A stretch of 8,738 nucleotides of DNA from CAYVTV01 sp964526475 (GTDB lineage Bacteria > Bacteroidota > Bacteroidia > Bacteroidales > GCA-2748055). The position numbers and the translations under genes are program-made. Below the pieces are notes generated by a model that was given only the letters and a program-made list of their open reading frames with translations, had not been told where the DNA came from and made no database searches. Positions 7,920 through 8,738 of this stretch are shown piece after piece; position 1 is the first letter of the stretch, and each line of letters starts with the position of its first letter. The DNA lies in the NCBI GenBank assembly GCA_964526475.1, contig CAZGKF010000077.1:1-8738 (forward strand), read 5' to 3'.

Positions 7920-7974
7920 TAAATCAGCCCGGGAAAAATAGTTGCTGAAAAACTTTTATTTTCGGGCTGATTTA
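7920..7974 (+). terminator. Long hairpin terminator downstream of secDF
   Basis: AAATCAGCCCG (7921-7931) is exactly repeated as its reverse complement CGGGCTGATTT (7963-7973), and 7920/7974 adds a further T-A pair. Inside, the arms continue to pair imperfectly (GG/TT wobbles, AA/TT, AA/TT, then AGTT with AACT) down to a 7-base loop GCTGAAA at 7944-7950. The whole 55 bases can therefore fold as one hairpin. It is followed by the T-rich TTATTTGTTG, as expected for an intrinsic terminator acting on the secDF transcript. The opposite side lacks a T-run after the stem, so it is probably one-directional. Confidence 0.85.
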
Positions 7975-8011
7975 TTTGTTGAGATTTCTAATCAAGAAAA
8001 ATATTTTCGTC

Positions 8012-8019
8012 TATCTTTG
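8012..8019 (+). promoter_or_regulatory. Candidate Bacteroidota -7 promoter element for tatA
   Basis: TATCTTTG matches TAnnTTTG exactly and is followed by an A-rich run. It sits only 14 bases before the tatA ATG, so transcription starting about 7 bases downstream would give a leader of only about 5-10 bases. It lies between the secDF terminator and tatA, where a promoter is needed. The -33 region is weak: TTTC at 7985-7988, spaced 23 bases rather than 19-21. Confidence 0.6.
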
Positions 8020-8033
8020 TAAAAAAATATCCT

Positions 8034-8306
8034 ATGTGGGGAAGTTTTTTATTTATTAGCGGACAGGAACTGATAATAGTTTTTATATTGGTCCTTTTAC
8101 TTTTCGGCTCAAAGGGAATCCCTGATGTTGCTAAAGGATTGGGAAAAGGTCTTAGTGAATTTAAAAAGGCTTCTGATGAGATTAAAAATGAACTGCAGGA
8201 AAGCTCCAATGAAATTTTAAGCGATATAAAGGATGTTAAAAAGGATATTGAGAATGATGCCCGGGAAACTATTAATAATATTAAAGACAATATTGAAGGC
8301 GACTAA
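8034..8306 (+). CDS. tatA: Sec-independent (twin-arginine) translocase subunit TatA
   Basis: A 90-residue membrane protein with the TatA/TatE/Hcf106 layout. A short periplasmic N-terminus contains a polar residue at the TM entrance (Glu12, in the position of E. coli Gln8). The TM helix ELIIVFILVLLLFG (12-25) follows, then the invariant Phe24-Gly25 hinge and the amphipathic helix beginning SKGIPDVAKGLGKGLSEFKKA (26-46). An acidic/lysine tail (about 47-90) with regularly spaced isoleucines is likely helical or coiled. TatA oligomers open the membrane for folded proteins with twin-arginine signals, recruited by TatC; no tatC is in this window. Bacteroidota often have a TatA that also serves the TatB role, so the A/B label is by similarity only. 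It appears to start its own transcription unit after the secDF terminator and may be co-transcribed with the antiporter gene 41 bases downstream. Confidence 0.92.
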   Translation: MWGSFLFISGQELIIVFILVLLLFGSKGIPDVAKGLGKGLSEFKKASDEIKNELQESSNEILSDIKDVKKDIENDARETINNIKDNIEGD

Positions 8307-8347
8307 TCCCTCCTGTTTAACCAAATGTCCATAACCCTGTTTTCGGC

Positions 8348-8738
8348 ATGGAATACCTTTATTCTCTTTTAGGGTTCACAATTCTCCTGGGAAGCGGTAA
8401 TTATCTCGTTAAAGGGAGTGTTTCCCTTGCACAGTATTTTAAAGTTTCCAAACTTTTCATTGGATTAACAATCGTTGCTTTCGGTACTTCTGCTCCTGAG
8501 CTTATAGTCAGTTTACAGGCTGCTATTAAAGGGCATCCGGAAATTTCATTGGGGAATGTTATAGGTTCAAATATTTCCAATATAGCACTGGTTCTTGCAC
8601 TTGCAGCAATATTCGTCCCTATTAATGTGAAACGGAGTTCGGTAATTATTGACTGGCCCGTGATGATGATTGCCGGAGTCTTGTTTTTCATATTTTCTTA
8701 TAACGGTTGGTTAAGCAGACTGGAGGGGATAGTTTTCA
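8348..8738 (+). CDS. Calcium/sodium antiporter, CaCA family (YrbG-like), N-terminal part, cut by window end
   Basis: The frame starts at ATG 8348, with an in-frame TAA at 8318-8320 and no other ATG between, and runs open to the window edge (130 codons visible). It contains the first alpha repeat of cation/calcium exchangers: GLTIVAFGTSAPELIVS (39-55) and ISLGNVIGSNISNIALVL (66-83). Ion-binding residues line up with archaeal NCX_Mj at a constant offset of three: Thr47, Ser48, Glu51, Ser74 and Asn78. Hydrophobic TM segments are at about 3-21, 34-56, 69-90 and 100-117. The full protein (about 310-330 residues in the family) should have a second inverted alpha repeat beyond the window. It would exchange Na+ (or H+) for Ca2+ across the inner membrane. 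It follows tatA by 41 bases with no terminator between, so a shared transcript is plausible although no functional link is known. Confidence 0.93.
   Translation, partial: MEYLYSLLGFTILLGSGNYLVKGSVSLAQYFKVSKLFIGLTIVAFGTSAPELIVSLQAAIKGHPEISLGNVIGSNISNIALVLALAAIFVPINVKRSSVIIDWPVMMIAGVLFFIFSYNGWLSRLEGIVF

Noticed and set aside
7988..8290. 100-codon minus-strand frame covering tatA
   Set aside because: It is the antisense shadow of a well-supported TatA gene and includes its promoter; the translation is low-complexity Ser/Leu/Ile.
8401..8691. 96-codon minus-strand frame at the right end
   Set aside because: It is opposite the clear CaCA antiporter alpha repeat on the plus strand, so it is a shadow frame.

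Overview
The window looks like ordinary chromosomal DNA from a member of the Bacteroidota, most likely Bacteroidales or Marinilabiliales-like. The evidence is a fused SecDF of about 1000 residues with an acidic linker typical of that phylum, a signal peptide ending in an A|Q cleavage site, AT-rich leaders without clear Shine-Dalgarno sequences, and two perfect matches to the Bacteroidota -7 promoter element TAnnTTTG. This placement rests on sequence character and remembered family features, not on a database search.

Region 1 (1-3071, + strand) is the 3' part of a tripartite export operon. It holds the C-terminal end of a probable HlyD/MacA-type periplasmic adaptor, a MacB/FtsX-type ABC permease without a fused ATPase, and a TolC-family outer membrane protein. 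The genes are tightly packed, with a 10-base gap and then an 8-base overlap. Together they would form an inner membrane, periplasm and outer membrane conduit. The ATPase must lie upstream or elsewhere.

Region 2 (3077-4015, - strand) is malate dehydrogenase, running tail to tail against the TolC gene with only 5 bases between the stop codons. A 313-base AT-rich divergent intergenic region (4016-4328) follows.

Region 3 (4329-7974, + strand) holds a small single-domain retropepsin-like aspartic protease of unknown role. It is followed, behind its own promoter-like element, by the SecDF protein-export motor. The unit ends in a long hairpin terminator.

Region 4 (8012-8738, + strand) begins with a promoter element that would give a nearly leaderless mRNA. 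It encodes a TatA-type twin-arginine translocase subunit and then the N-terminal half of a calcium/sodium antiporter (CaCA family), cut by the window end.

I found no mobile element, CRISPR array, RNA gene or obviously novel system. The most distinctive items are the orphan cytosolic retropepsin, the near-leaderless tatA promoter, the 55-base terminator hairpin, and lineage-specific insertions or tails in the adaptor, permease and SecDF.
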